A DNA stretch of 48,484 nt from Acetobacteraceae bacterium (GCA_027326105.1 DAHWFB010000082.1:1-48484), one strand, 5' to 3'; shown: positions 10,022 through 18,040, counted from the first letter of the stretch. Made by a program: numbers and translations. The notes: generated by a model from the letters alone, not told the origin.

Positions 10022-11083
10022 GTGAGCACCTCCTTCACCCTGGCGGTGGATGGCATGGGGGGAGATCGCGCGCCCGACATGGTGGTCGAGGGGCTGGCGC
10101 TCGCCGCCGAGCGCAACCCGAGCGCGCGTTTCCTGCTGGTCGGCGACGAAGGGCGGCTCTCGCTGCTGCTCGCCCGCCACCGCCGCGCAGCGAGCGCCTG
10201 CACCATCCGCCACACCGCCGAGACCATCGGCAACGACACCCGCCTGGCCGCGGCGATGCGCTCGCGCGCCTCCTCCATGCGGATCGCCATCGACGCGGTG
10301 GCGGCGGGCGAGGCGGACGGGGTGGTTTCCGCCGGCAACACCGGGGCGCTGATGGCGCTCGCCAAGCTGGTGCTGAAGACGGTGCCCGGCATCGACCGCC
10401 CGGCGATCGCCGGCATCGGGCCCTCCGCGCGCGGGGACGTGGTGATGCTCGATCTCGGCGCCAACGTGGTCTGCGACCAGCGCAACCTGGTCGAGTTCGC
10501 GGTGATGGGAGACGTCTTCGCCCGCACCGTCCTCGGCCTCACCACCCCCACCATCGGGCTGCTCAACGTCGGCTCGGAGGACATGAAGGGCGACGAGCGG
10601 GTGCGTGCCGCGGCCGAGGTGCTGCGGGTGAGCCATCTCGCGCCGCAGTTCCACGGCTTCGTCGAAGGCTACGACATCACTGCGGGCACCACCGATGTCA
10701 TCGTGACGGACGGGTTCACCGGCAATGTCGCGCTCAAGACGGGCGAAGGAGCGATGCGCCTGGTGGGTGAACTGCTGCGCCAGGTGTTCTCCGGCAGCCT
10801 CGCCGCCCGGGTCGGCTATCTGCTCGCCCGCCCCGGGCTCGAGCGGCTGCGCGAATGGCTGGATCCGCGCCGCTACAATGGCGCGGTGCTGCTCGGGCTC
10901 AACGGCGTGGTGGTGAAGTCCCACGGCGGGACCGACGCCCAGGGCTTCGCCCACGCCATGGATGTCGCGATGGACATGGTGATGCACGGCTTCAACGATC
11001 GCATCCGCGAAGGCCTCACCCGGATCATGGCGCTCACCGTCAAGGATGCGCCCCCTGCCGCGCCCCAGCCCGCGGCCCCTTGA
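10022..11083 (+). CDS. plsX: Phosphate acyltransferase PlsX
   Basis: PlsX makes acyl-phosphate from acyl-ACP, feeding PlsY in phospholipid synthesis. The 353-aa product starts at GTG 10022 and reads LAVDGMGGDRAPDMVVEG, the family N-terminus. Further motifs are AVAAGEADGVVSAGNTGALMA, VMLDLGANVVCD, LLNVGSEDMKGDE and VIVTDGFTGNVALKTGEGA. The cluster with fabH is conserved. It is a peripheral membrane enzyme with no transmembrane segment seen. Confidence 0.96.
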   Translation: MSTSFTLAVDGMGGDRAPDMVVEGLALAAERNPSARFLLVGDEGRLSLLLARHRRAASACTIRHTAETIGNDTRLAAAMRSRASSMRIAIDAVAAGEADGVVSAGNTGALMALAKLVLKTVPGIDRPAIAGIGPSARGDVVMLDLGANVVCDQRNLVEFAVMGDVFARTVLGLTTPTIGLLNVGSEDMKGDERVRAAAEVLRVSHLAPQFHGFVEGYDITAGTTDVIVTDGFTGNVALKTGEGAMRLVGELLRQVFSGSLAARVGYLLARPGLERLREWLDPRRYNGAVLLGLNGVVVKSHGGTDAQGFAHAMDVAMDMVMHGFNDRIREGLTRIMALTVKDAPPAAPQPAAP

Positions 11084-11096
11084 GGAGAGAACGAGC

Positions 11097-12074
11097 ATGC
11101 GCGCGGTGATCGCCGGCGTGGGCGGCTACCTGCCCGAGCGGGTGCTGACCAACGAGGAGCTGGCCCGCAGCCTCGACACTTCGGATGCCTGGATTCGCGA
11201 GCGCACCGGCATCCGCCAGCGCCACATCGCCGCCCCGCACGAGAGCACGGTGTTCATGGGGGCGGCCGCCGCCCGCGCCGCGCTGGCCGACGCCGGCATG
11301 GGCGCGGACGCGGTGGACGCGATCATTCTCGCCACCTCCACGCCCGACGAGGCCTTCCCCTCGAGCGCGCTGCGCATCCAGGCCGAACTCGGCTGCCGGG
11401 CGGGGGGCTGGGGGTTCGATCTCTCGGCCGCCTGCTCGGGCTTCGTCTATGCGCTTTCGGTCGCCGACGCGATGATCCGCGCCGGCCAGGCGCACGGGGT
11501 GCTGGTGATCGGGGCCGAGGTCTATTCGCGCATCCTCGACTGGCAGGACCGCGGCACCTGCGTGCTGTTCGGAGACGGGGCCGGGGCGGTGTTCCTCTCC
11601 GCGCGGCAGGGAGCCGAGCGCGGCAACGGCGCCAACCACGGCATCCTCTCCACCCACATCCACGGCCAGGGCAGCTTCGGCGACATCCTCTATGTCGATG
11701 GCGCGGTCGGGCGGGCGGACCGGCCCGGCACGCTCGTGATGCACGGGCGGGAGGTGTTCCGCCAGGCGGTGAACCGGATGGCCGAGGCGGTGGACGAGGC
11801 GCTCGCTGCCAACGGCCTCACCCACGAGGCGGTCGATTGGCTGGTGCCGCACCAGGCCAACATCCGCATCATCGAGGCGATGGGGCGCAAGCTCCACCTG
11901 CCACCGGAGCGGGTGGTCGTCACCGTCGATCGCCACGCCAATACCTCGGCCGCCTCGATCCCGCTGGCGCTGGCCGAAGCGGTGGGCGACGGGCGGATCA
12001 AGCCCGGCGAGCTGGTGCTGATGGAGGCGCTCGGCGGCGGGTTGACCTGGGGCTCGGCTTTGGTGCGGATGTGA
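11097..12074 (+). CDS. fabH: Beta-ketoacyl-ACP synthase III
   Basis: FabH starts type II fatty acid synthesis by condensing acetyl-CoA with malonyl-ACP. I start it at ATG 11097 (MRAVIAGVGGYLPERVLTN) behind TGAGGAGAGA, although an upstream in-frame ATG exists. The 325-aa protein has the catalytic Cys in DLSAACSGFVYAL, the His in DWLVPHQANIRI and the Asn in DRHANTSAASIPLAL, plus ERTGIRQRHIA. It follows plsX by 13 bp. Confidence 0.97.
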   Translation: MRAVIAGVGGYLPERVLTNEELARSLDTSDAWIRERTGIRQRHIAAPHESTVFMGAAAARAALADAGMGADAVDAIILATSTPDEAFPSSALRIQAELGCRAGGWGFDLSAACSGFVYALSVADAMIRAGQAHGVLVIGAEVYSRILDWQDRGTCVLFGDGAGAVFLSARQGAERGNGANHGILSTHIHGQGSFGDILYVDGAVGRADRPGTLVMHGREVFRQAVNRMAEAVDEALAANGLTHEAVDWLVPHQANIRIIEAMGRKLHLPPERVVVTVDRHANTSAASIPLALAEAVGDGRIKPGELVLMEALGGGLTWGSALVRM

Positions 12075-12120
12075 GACGCTCAGGAGGGTGCGGCGCAAGG
12101 TTCTGATGCTGAATGATTTG

Positions 12121-12149
12121 TTGACGCGACATCGGTTCGCCCCTAGCCT
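12121..12149 (+). promoter_or_regulatory. Putative promoter of ihfA, placed so that the mRNA may be leaderless
   Basis: TTGACG (12121-12126), a 17-bp spacer and TAGCCT (12144-12149) lie directly before the ihfA ATG at 12156. The expected transcription start is at or next to the A of the start codon. No purine-rich ribosome site is seen between the -10 box and the ATG. Confidence 0.5.
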
Positions 12150-12155
12150 TGCCGC

Positions 12156-12470
12156 ATGAGCACCGTCACGCGCGCGCAACTGGCCGAGACGATCTACGGC
12201 CGGCTCGGCCTCTCCCGCAACGAATCTGCCGACCTGCTGGAGGCGGTGCTGGACCGGGTGGCGCATGCGCTGGAAGCCGGAGAATCCGTCAAAATCAGCG
12301 GATTCGGAACTTTTTCCGTGCGCCAGAAGGGGCGCCGCGTGGGCCGCAACCCGAAAACCGGCGTGGAAGTGCCGATTCTGCCGCGCCGGGTGCTGGTGTT
12401 TCGCGCCAGCCAGGTGCTGAAGGCCGCCGTCAACGGCACCGAGGCCCCGGCCGGCGAGGACGAGGGCTGA
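12156..12470 (+). CDS. ihfA: Integration host factor subunit alpha
   Basis: IhfA pairs with IhfB to bend DNA at specific sites, affecting transcription (notably sigma-54 promoters), recombination and replication. The 104-aa product begins [29 protein letters not shown] and carries [28 protein letters not shown], the DNA-intercalating beta-arm region with the conserved GRNPKTG. The tail is acidic. It ends 2 bp before the MerR-type gene, with which it is usually co-transcribed in alphaproteobacteria. IhfB is not in the window. Confidence 0.96.
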   Translation: MSTVTRAQLAETIYGRLGLSRNESADLLEAVLDRVAHALEAGESVKISGFGTFSVRQKGRRVGRNPKTGVEVPILPRRVLVFRASQVLKAAVNGTEAPAGEDEG

Positions 12471-12472
12471 GC

Positions 12473-13012
12473 ATGGGCGCGGCGGACGACGAGGGTGGCG
12501 AGGGCGGCCACGCGCGAACCAAGAAATCTCCCGGGGCGTTCCGCACCATCAGCGAGGTGGCGGACGATCTGCACATCCCGCAGCATGTGCTGCGCTTCTG
12601 GGAAACCAAGTTCCCCCTGGTGAAGCCGCTCAAGCGCGGCGGCGGCCGGCGCTACTACCGCCCCGACGATATCGCCCTGCTGCGCCGCATCTCCGACCTG
12701 CTCTACATCCAGGGCTACACGATCAAGGGCGTGCAGCGGCTGCTGCGGGAAGGCGGCGGCCAATTGGCGGAGGACATTCCCCCCGCCTCCGCCGCCGAGC
12801 GCGCCGCGGCAGCGGCCGAGCGCCACCCGCCCGCCGACCCCGAACTGCCCATCCCCGGCCTCAAGACCGAACCGCCTGCCCGCCCCGCCACCGCCCGGCC
12901 CGCGCCGCGCGCCAGACCCGGCGAGGCCGCGGCGGAGACGGAAGTGGGCCGGCTGCGCGCCCTGCTCGCGGACACGCTCGCCGAACTCGAGGCGCTGCGC
13001 GCGCTGCTCTGA
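12473..13012 (+). CDS. MerR family transcriptional regulator of the plsX-fabH-ihfA cluster
   Basis: The ATG at 12473 gives 179 aa. After a charged 20-residue leader comes a MerR winged-helix domain: [63 protein letters not shown]. The middle is a Pro/Ala-rich linker and the end is a short leucine-rich coiled coil ([23 protein letters not shown]). No Cys-based metal site is seen, so it is not a mercury or copper sensor by sequence. Its target is unknown; the position after ihfA is conserved in alphaproteobacteria. Transcription probably ends at the hairpins that follow. Confidence 0.9.
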   Translation: MGAADDEGGEGGHARTKKSPGAFRTISEVADDLHIPQHVLRFWETKFPLVKPLKRGGGRRYYRPDDIALLRRISDLLYIQGYTIKGVQRLLREGGGQLAEDIPPASAAERAAAAAERHPPADPELPIPGLKTEPPARPATARPAPRARPGEAAAETEVGRLRALLADTLAELEALRALL

Positions 13013-13045
13013 CGTGGGCCGTACCGAATCGAAATTAGTTTTTTG

Positions 13046-13088
13046 CTGCTTTTTTTCAAAAAAGCAGTTCTTTCTTGAAAGAAAGAAC
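13046..13088. terminator. Twin AT-rich hairpins after merR (terminator or dispersed repeat)
   Basis: Hairpin 1 has arms CTGCTTTTTT (13046-13055) and AAAAAAGCAG (13058-13067). Hairpin 2 has arms GTTCTTTCT (13067-13075) and AGAAAGAAC (13080-13088) with a TGAA loop. They share one base. T-rich tracts lie on both sides, so either strand could be terminated. The block is far more AT-rich than the rest of the window. Confidence 0.65.
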
Positions 13089-13394
13089 CAAAGAACTTTC
13101 GTCTTTTCGTCAGGCAACCGGCGGCGGGTGCACCACCATGACGTCGCGCACCCGCACCCTCGCGCGGGGGTCGAGCGTTCCCTGGAGGGTCACGCTGCCG
13201 GGGCAGACCCGCACACCTTCGATCGCCCGGAGGCATACCCTTCTCCGCCGTTCTGCCGTTGGCGAAGCCGATGCGAGACGATCCACCCCGGCACGCGGCG
13301 CCCTTTGCCTTGCCCCGGCCAAGCCCGGTCACGCCGGGGAACGCTTGACGCGGCGCGCCCGGGCGCGGACGCTGCGCGGAATGGAGAAGCACCG
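13089..13394. other. Intergenic stretch without a recognisable gene
   Basis: Only short ORFs with no recognisable family occur on either strand here. A minus-strand frame ending at 13110 reads GSVTLQGTLDPRARVRVRD; this might be the tail of a decayed gene, but I cannot name it. The last part presumably carries the promoter of the downstream oxidoreductase gene. No clear consensus boxes were found. Confidence 0.4.
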
Positions 13395-14399
13395 ATGACA
13401 CTGCCCGAGCGCATGCGCTGCATCGTGGTGCGAGAGCCCGGCGGCCCGGAGGTGCTGGCGCTCTCGGAGGCCCCCCTGCCCGTCCCGCGCGCCGATGAGA
13501 TCCTCATCCGCGTGCAGGCCGCCGGCGTCAACCGGCCCGATCTGTTGCAGCGGCGCGGCGTCTACCCGCCCCCGCCCGGCGCCTCGCCCTTGCTCGGGCT
13601 GGAGGTCGCGGGCGAGGTCGCGGGCCTCGGCGCCGCGGTCGGCGGCTGGCGGCTGGGCGAGCCGGTCTGCGGGCTGGCCAACGGTGGCGGCTATGCCGAA
13701 TATTGCGCCATCCCGGCCGCCCAGTGCCTGCCCTTCCCGGCGGGCTTCGGCCCGCGCGAAGCCGCCGCCTTGCCCGAGACGTGCTTTACCGTCTGGGCCA
13801 ACCTGTTCATGATGGGCCGGCTGCAGGCGGGGGAAAGCGCGCTGATCCATGGCGGGTCGAGCGGCATCGGCACCATCGCCATCCAGTTCGCCGCAGCCCT
13901 CGGCGCGATCGTCTACGCCACCGCCGGCACCGCCGAAAAATGCGCCGCCTGTGTCCGGCTCGGCGCGCGCGCAGCCATCGACTACCGCAGCGCCGATTTC
14001 GCGGCCGAGATCGCGCGCCTGACCAGCGGGCTGGGGGTCGATGTCGTGCTCGACATGGTGGGTGCGAGCTACCTCACCCGCAACCTCGCATCCCTCGCCC
14101 GCGACGGGCGGCTGGTGGTGATCGCGACCCAGGGCGGCGCGGTCGCCGACGGGTTCGACCTCGGCCTCGTGATGCGCCAGCGCCTGACCATCACCGGCTC
14201 GGCCATGCGCCCGCGCAGCACCGCCGAGAAGGGCGCGATCGCCGCCGCATTGCGCGCCCGGGCGTGGCCGTTGCTGGCGGCGGGCAAGGCGCGCCCGGTG
14301 ATCCAGGCGGTCTTTCCGCTGGCCGAGGCCGCGGCCGCGCACCGCGCGCTGGAGGCCGGCGCGCACGTCGGCAAGATCATGCTCGAGGTCGCTTCGTGA
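13395..14399 (+). CDS. NAD(P)H quinone oxidoreductase, zinc-independent MDR family (PIG3/Qor-like)
   Basis: The 334-aa protein starts MTLPERMRCIVVREPGGPEVL. It has the quinone-reductase signature VQAAGVNRPDLLQRRGVYPPPPGASPLLGLEVAGEV, then a Rossmann domain with LIHGGSSGIGTIAIQFAAALGA and GARAAIDYRSADF. The zinc-ligand cysteines of alcohol dehydrogenases are absent. It likely reduces quinones or enones with NADPH. Its TGA overlaps the GTG of the transporter gene, the first of two such overlaps (oxidoreductase, transporter, esterase). Substrate is not inferable. Confidence 0.9.
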   Translation: MTLPERMRCIVVREPGGPEVLALSEAPLPVPRADEILIRVQAAGVNRPDLLQRRGVYPPPPGASPLLGLEVAGEVAGLGAAVGGWRLGEPVCGLANGGGYAEYCAIPAAQCLPFPAGFGPREAAALPETCFTVWANLFMMGRLQAGESALIHGGSSGIGTIAIQFAAALGAIVYATAGTAEKCAACVRLGARAAIDYRSADFAAEIARLTSGLGVDVVLDMVGASYLTRNLASLARDGRLVVIATQGGAVADGFDLGLVMRQRLTITGSAMRPRSTAEKGAIAAALRARAWPLLAAGKARPVIQAVFPLAEAAAAHRALEAGAHVGKIMLEVAS

Positions 14400-15361
14400 T
14401 CGTGGCGGCGGCGGCGCGGCGCCCGCTCGCCACCTCGGGGCTGCTCCATCTGCTCGCCGGCGTGACGCTGTTCGGCATCTCCTGGCCGCTGACCAAGCTC
14501 GCGCTGGACGAGGGCGCGCCGCCGATGCTGTTCGCCTTCCTCCGCCTGGCCCTCGCCGCCCTCATCCTGGGTGCGAGCCTCGGGGCGCGCGGGCGGCTGC
14601 GGTTGCCCGGGCGGGGCGCGATCCCCACCCTCGTCGCCATCGGCGTGTTCCAGCTTTTCGGCTTCTATGCCCTGGCCCACGAGGCGCTGGTCAGCGTGCC
14701 CGCCGGGCGCACCGCCATTCTCGCCAACGCCACCACCTTCTGGGTGGCACCGCTCTCGCTCGTCATCCTGCGCGAACGCGCGAGCCGGCGGCGCTGGCTC
14801 GCCGCCGCCCTCGGCCTCGCCGGCGTCGTGGTGCTGTGCGAACCGTGGAGCGCCGGGCTCGGCGCCGGGGTGCTGCGCGGGGAGGCTCTCCTGCTCGGCG
14901 CCGCCCTCTCCTGGTCGCTCGCCATCGTCTTTCTCCGCCGCTTTCCGCCGCGCCGGGTGATGGATCTGCTGCCCTGGTGCTTCGCGCTGGCCGCGCTCTG
15001 CCTGGCTCCCTTCACTTTCGGCGAGCGTCTCGCGGATTTCAGGCACCTCGACCTCCCCGGCTGGGTTGCGCTCGCGACCGTCGGCTGCGCCATCGGCCCG
15101 TTCGGCACCTGGTGCATCACCGAAGCGTCCATCCGCCTGCCCGCCCTGCTGTCCTCGGTCGGTTTCCTCGGCTCGCCCGCACTCGGGCTGACACTTTCGG
15201 TCCTGTTCCTGGCCGAGCCGGTGGATCGCGCGCTGGCCGCCGGCACGGTGCTCATTCTCGGCGCGGTGGCGCTCGCCGCGTGGCCGGAAAGCTATGGGCC
15301 AGAAAGCTTTGGGCCCGAATGCCTTGGGCCGGAGGGCGTTCGGAAGGAGATCGCGCCGTGA
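14396..15361 (+). CDS. DMT superfamily (EamA) transporter
   Basis: A 321-aa inner-membrane protein with about ten hydrophobic helices in two EamA repeats, as in the drug/metabolite transporter family. The start is GTG 14396, overlapping the oxidoreductase stop. Family-like stretches are GVTLFGISWPLTKLAL and RTAILANATTFWVAPLSLVILRE in repeat 1, and GPFGTWCITEASIRLPALLSSVGFLGSPALGLTLS in repeat 2. The C-terminal tail consists of near-identical five-residue units ESYGP/ESFGP/ECLGP after the last helix. Substrate is unknown; members export amino acids, drugs or other metabolites. Confidence 0.88.
   Translation: MIVAAAARRPLATSGLLHLLAGVTLFGISWPLTKLALDEGAPPMLFAFLRLALAALILGASLGARGRLRLPGRGAIPTLVAIGVFQLFGFYALAHEALVSVPAGRTAILANATTFWVAPLSLVILRERASRRRWLAAALGLAGVVVLCEPWSAGLGAGVLRGEALLLGAALSWSLAIVFLRRFPPRRVMDLLPWCFALAALCLAPFTFGERLADFRHLDLPGWVALATVGCAIGPFGTWCITEASIRLPALLSSVGFLGSPALGLTLSVLFLAEPVDRALAAGTVLILGAVALAAWPESYGPESFGPECLGPEGVRKEIAP
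15287..15340 (+). repeat. 15-bp in-frame tandem repeat at the 3' end of the DMT transporter gene
   Basis: Three copies occupy 15287-15301, 15302-15316 and 15317-15331, with a partial fourth to 15340. The unit is GAAAGCTNTGGGCCN, encoding E-S-(Y/F)-G-P. Copies differ at a few positions. Confidence 0.8.
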
Positions 15362-16119
15362 TCCTGCACGGGCACGAGGAAGGCGCGGGGCCGCCGGTCG
15401 CGCTGCTGCACGGTCTGTTCGGCTCGGCGCGCAACTGGCGCACGGTGCAGCGCGCGCTCGCCGGACGCTTCCGCACCATCGCCCTCGATCTGCGCAACCA
15501 CGGCGCGAGCCCGCACGCGACCCCGATGGACTATGCCACCATGGCCGCCGACGTCAGCGCGACGCTCGCCGAAATGGGCGCCGCCCCCGCCGCCCTGGTC
15601 GGCCATTCCATGGGCGGCAAGGTGGCGATGGCGATGGCGCTCTCCCGCCCCGACCTCGTCTCCCGCCTCTCGATCGTCGATATCGCGCCCCTGCCCTACC
15701 GGCCCGCCCATCGCGCGCTGATCGGCGCCATGCAGGCGCTGCCGCTCGGCCCCGATCTCACCCGCGCCGGGGCCGACGCCGCGCTTGCCGCCGTCACCGC
15801 CAACCCTGCCGAGCGTGGCTTCGTGCTCCAGAACCTGCGCTTCACCCCCGTGCCCGAATGGCGCCTGGGGCTGGCCGAAATCGCCGCCTCCATGCCCGCG
15901 ATCGAGGATTTCGCCCCGCCCGGGGGCGCGAGCTACGCGGGCGAGACCCTGTTCATCGCCGGGGGCAAGTCCGCCTACATCCGCCCCGAATACCGCGATC
16001 GCATCACCGGGCTTTTCCCCCGCGCGCGGATCACGACGATCGCTGCCGCCGGCCATTGGGTGCCGGTCGAAGCACCGGAGGCGTTCCTGCAAGTGCTGTC
16101 GGCGTTTCTGGCGGAATAG
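15358..16119 (+). CDS. Alpha/beta hydrolase (YbfF-like esterase)
   Basis: The GTG at 15358 overlaps the transporter stop and yields 253 aa. The fold is visible in order: LLHGLFGSARNW (oxyanion region), IALDLRNHGASPH, LVGHSMGGKVAMAMAL with nucleophile Ser84, LSIVDIAP, LFIAGGKSAYI and AAGHWVPVEAP with the catalytic His. RNHG after the D-L is typical of YbfF and related carboxylesterases. The last 89 bp overlap the 3' end of the opposing glycosylase gene. The natural ester substrate is unknown. Confidence 0.87.
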   Translation: MILHGHEEGAGPPVALLHGLFGSARNWRTVQRALAGRFRTIALDLRNHGASPHATPMDYATMAADVSATLAEMGAAPAALVGHSMGGKVAMAMALSRPDLVSRLSIVDIAPLPYRPAHRALIGAMQALPLGPDLTRAGADAALAAVTANPAERGFVLQNLRFTPVPEWRLGLAEIAASMPAIEDFAPPGGASYAGETLFIAGGKSAYIRPEYRDRITGLFPRARITTIAAAGHWVPVEAPEAFLQVLSAFLAE

Positions 16120-16774
16120 CGGGGGGCGAAGGGGCGACCGGCGGGGCGATCTTCTTGCCTTCGTCCGCCCGGCGCCAGAGATACCAGGCGGCGACCGAGC
16201 GATGGGGCGCCCAGCGCGCCCCGATCTCGCCCAACGCGCGGGGCTTGGGCTGTTCGGGCAGATCGTGCAGCAGCCGGTAGCCCTCGCGCACCCCGAAATC
16301 GTCGACCGGCAGCACGTCCGGACGGCCGAGCGTGAAGATCAGCAGCATCTCCACCGTCCAGCGCCCGATGCCGCGGATCTCCGACAGGCGCTCGATCAGC
16401 GTCTCGTCATCGAGCCGGGCGCTCGCCCGCCGCGTCGGCACCTCGCCGCGCATGGCGCGCGCGCAAAGGTCGCGCACGCTCGCGATCTTGGCGCCCGACA
16501 GTCCCGCCGTCCGCATCGGCCCGTCCTCCAGCGCGGCGAGCACGCGCGGGGCTGGAAATCCCTCGCCGGGGAAATGGGCGAGCAGCCGGCCGAGAATCGC
16601 CTCGGCCGCGCGGGCGTGCAACTGCTGGTGCGCGATGGCGCGCACCAGTGCCTCGAACGGCTCGCGTCCGCGCTCCGCCACCAGCCCGCAACGCCCCACG
16701 CGCGCGATCAGCGCGCCCAGCGCGGGATCGGCGGCGGCGAGGTGGCGGCAGGCGCGGGCATGCAGTGCGGGCAC
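16031..16774 (-). CDS. DNA-3-methyladenine glycosylase II (HhH-GPD family)
   Basis: The 247-aa protein is a base-excision repair glycosylase of the helix-hairpin-helix superfamily, removing alkylated purines. It has FEALVRAIAHQQLHARAAEAI, the hairpin LSEIRGIGRWTVEMLLIFTLG, and the catalytic aspartate in VLPVDDFGV (D158/D159). The segment KPRALGEIGARWAPHRSVAAWYLWR closes the domain near residue 205. The remaining tail is Pro-rich and lies in the overlap with the convergent hydrolase gene, so the original stop may have been lost. No iron-sulfur Cys cluster is present, unlike Nth/MutY. Called AlkA-like on length and the DDF motif. Confidence 0.88.
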   Translation of the reverse strand: MPALHARACRHLAAADPALGALIARVGRCGLVAERGREPFEALVRAIAHQQLHARAAEAILGRLLAHFPGEGFPAPRVLAALEDGPMRTAGLSGAKIASVRDLCARAMRGEVPTRRASARLDDETLIERLSEIRGIGRWTVEMLLIFTLGRPDVLPVDDFGVREGYRLLHDLPEQPKPRALGEIGARWAPHRSVAAWYLWRRADEGKKIAPPVAPSPPAIPPETPTALAGTPPVLRPAPNGRRQRSS

Positions 16775-17053
16775 GACGGAAGGATGGCGAAAGAACGGCG
16801 GCAGGGCAATGCCCGCGGCCCGGCGGGCACGCGGTCAGCGCCTCGAACCGATTCCAGCCCATGCGCCGAACGTCCCGGAGGAACCAGGTCAGGGGGCTCG
16901 CGCCGCGCGCGCTCGCCGTCGGCCATCGTGGTGGGCAAATGGCCGGCCTTCGCCAGGCCCTCGGCGGTCGCTCCGGCGGGACCCGTACCCCCGGCGCCTG
17001 CACCACCAGGGGCGACAGGAGCGCGGCCTGCGGCCGATGGCAGCAGGAACCCT

Positions 17054-17139
17054 TGGTGGAGGGGGTTGGATTCGAACCAACGTAGGCGTGCGCCAGCGGA
17101 TTTACAGTCCGCCCCCTTTAGCCTCTCGGGCACCCCTCC
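17054..17139 (-). tRNA. tRNA-Tyr (anticodon GTA)
   Basis: The minus strand reads GGAGGGGTGCCCGAG at the 5' end, pairing with CCCCTCC at the 3' end, followed by A and an encoded CCA (17054-17056). The anticodon GTA is at 17103-17105 within CTGTAAA. A long variable arm and the TTCGAATCC T-loop are present, as in class II tRNA-Tyr. The 279 bp between it and the glycosylase gene hold no gene I can recognise; open frames there lack family features. Confidence 0.96.
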
Positions 17140-17149
17140 ATGCGGGGCG

Positions 17150-17178
17150 GACTTGCCCCGAGCCCGCCGCCTTGTCAA
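17150..17178 (-). promoter_or_regulatory. Putative tRNA-Tyr promoter
   Basis: On the minus strand a perfect TTGACA (17178-17173), a 17-bp spacer and CAAGTC (17155-17150) precede the tRNA 5' end at 17139. The -35 box is consensus and the -10 box is weak. Confidence 0.45.
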
Positions 17179-17268
17179 CCAAGCAAGCCAGACGAGCGGG
17201 GGAGCAGACGGGGGGGCAGACGGCGGGCCGCCCGCGTGGCACAACGCCACCGCAGTAGGGAGTAACCC

Positions 17269-17946
17269 ATGGAACCGGGCAAGAGCGCCTTCCTCTTCGA
17301 TCTCGACGGCACGCTGATCGACAGTGTCTATGAACATGTGCTGGCCTGGCACGAAGCGCTGGATGACGAGGGGATTCCGCTCGCCATCTGGCGCATCCAC
17401 CGGCGCATCGGCATGTCGGGCGGGCTCTTTTCCAACATGCTGCTGCGCGAGACCGGCATGAACATCACCGCCGAACGGATGGACAGTCTGCGCCGCCGCC
17501 ATGCGGAGCATTTCAAGCGCCGCTCCCACCTCGTCCGCGCCCTGCCCGGGGCACGCGAACTGCTCGCCCGCCTCGACGAACTCGGCCTGCCCTGGGCAAT
17601 CGCCACCAGCGGGCGGATCGAGACCGCGGCGGCGGGGCTCGACATGCTCGGCGTCGATCGCGACCGGGTGCCGGTGGTGACCCGCGACCAGGTGCGCCAC
17701 GCCAAGCCCGACCCCGACCTCTTCCTGACCGCGGCCGAACGGCTCGGCGTCGGCATGGACCGCGCGGTGGTGGTGGGGGACGCGACCTGGGACATGCTCG
17801 CCGCCCGCCGCGCCCGCGCGCTCGGCGTCGGGCTGCTCTCCGGCGGCTATGGCGAGAACGAACTCGAACGCGCCGGCGCCGCGCGGGTCTATGAGGACCC
17901 CGCCGATCTGCTGCTCCATCTCGACGAGGTCGGCGGCCGCTCCTGA
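17269..17946 (+). CDS. HAD superfamily phosphatase (phosphoglycolate phosphatase/beta-phosphoglucomutase-like)
   Basis: The 225-aa protein has all four HAD motifs: FLFDLDGTLIDS (nucleophile aspartate in DLDGT, near residue 13), AIATSGR, the lysine in HAKPDPDLF, and VVGDATWDMLAARRA. The cap is a helical C1 insertion between motifs I and II. AGGGAGT lies before the ATG. Family members dephosphorylate small sugar phosphates or phosphoglycolate; the exact substrate cannot be named. The FrcBCA-like transporter starts 260 bp downstream, but a tandem GC repeat separates them. Confidence 0.85.
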   Translation: MEPGKSAFLFDLDGTLIDSVYEHVLAWHEALDDEGIPLAIWRIHRRIGMSGGLFSNMLLRETGMNITAERMDSLRRRHAEHFKRRSHLVRALPGARELLARLDELGLPWAIATSGRIETAAAGLDMLGVDRDRVPVVTRDQVRHAKPDPDLFLTAAERLGVGMDRAVVVGDATWDMLAARRARALGVGLLSGGYGENELERAGAARVYEDPADLLLHLDEVGGRS

Positions 17947-17954
17947 TCCGCCCC

Positions 17955-18040
17955 CGGCGGATCGCCCTCCTCAACCGCCGCCGCCGAACCGCCGGCGGCG
18001 GATCGCCTTCCTGAACCGCCGCCACCGAACCGCCGGCGGC
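17955..18040. repeat. 41-bp tandem repeat with GC-rich hairpins
   Basis: Two copies, 17955-17995 and 17996-18036, each begin CGGCGGATCGCC and contain an AACCGCCGCC segment. A few bases of a third copy follow. CCGCCGCCG at the end of one unit can pair with CGGCGGCGG at the start of the next, making strong stems that might end transcription after the HAD gene. Confidence 0.75.

Noticed and set aside
14744-14759. Second sigma-54-like site in the DMT transporter gene
   Set aside because: GG-N10-GC spacing exists but the -12 region is CTCGC and it lies inside a coding region.
16708-17919. A long minus-strand frame with GVPERLKGADCKSAGARLRWF
   Set aside because: That stretch is the well-known false translation of the tRNA-Tyr gene; the rest is antisense to the HAD gene.
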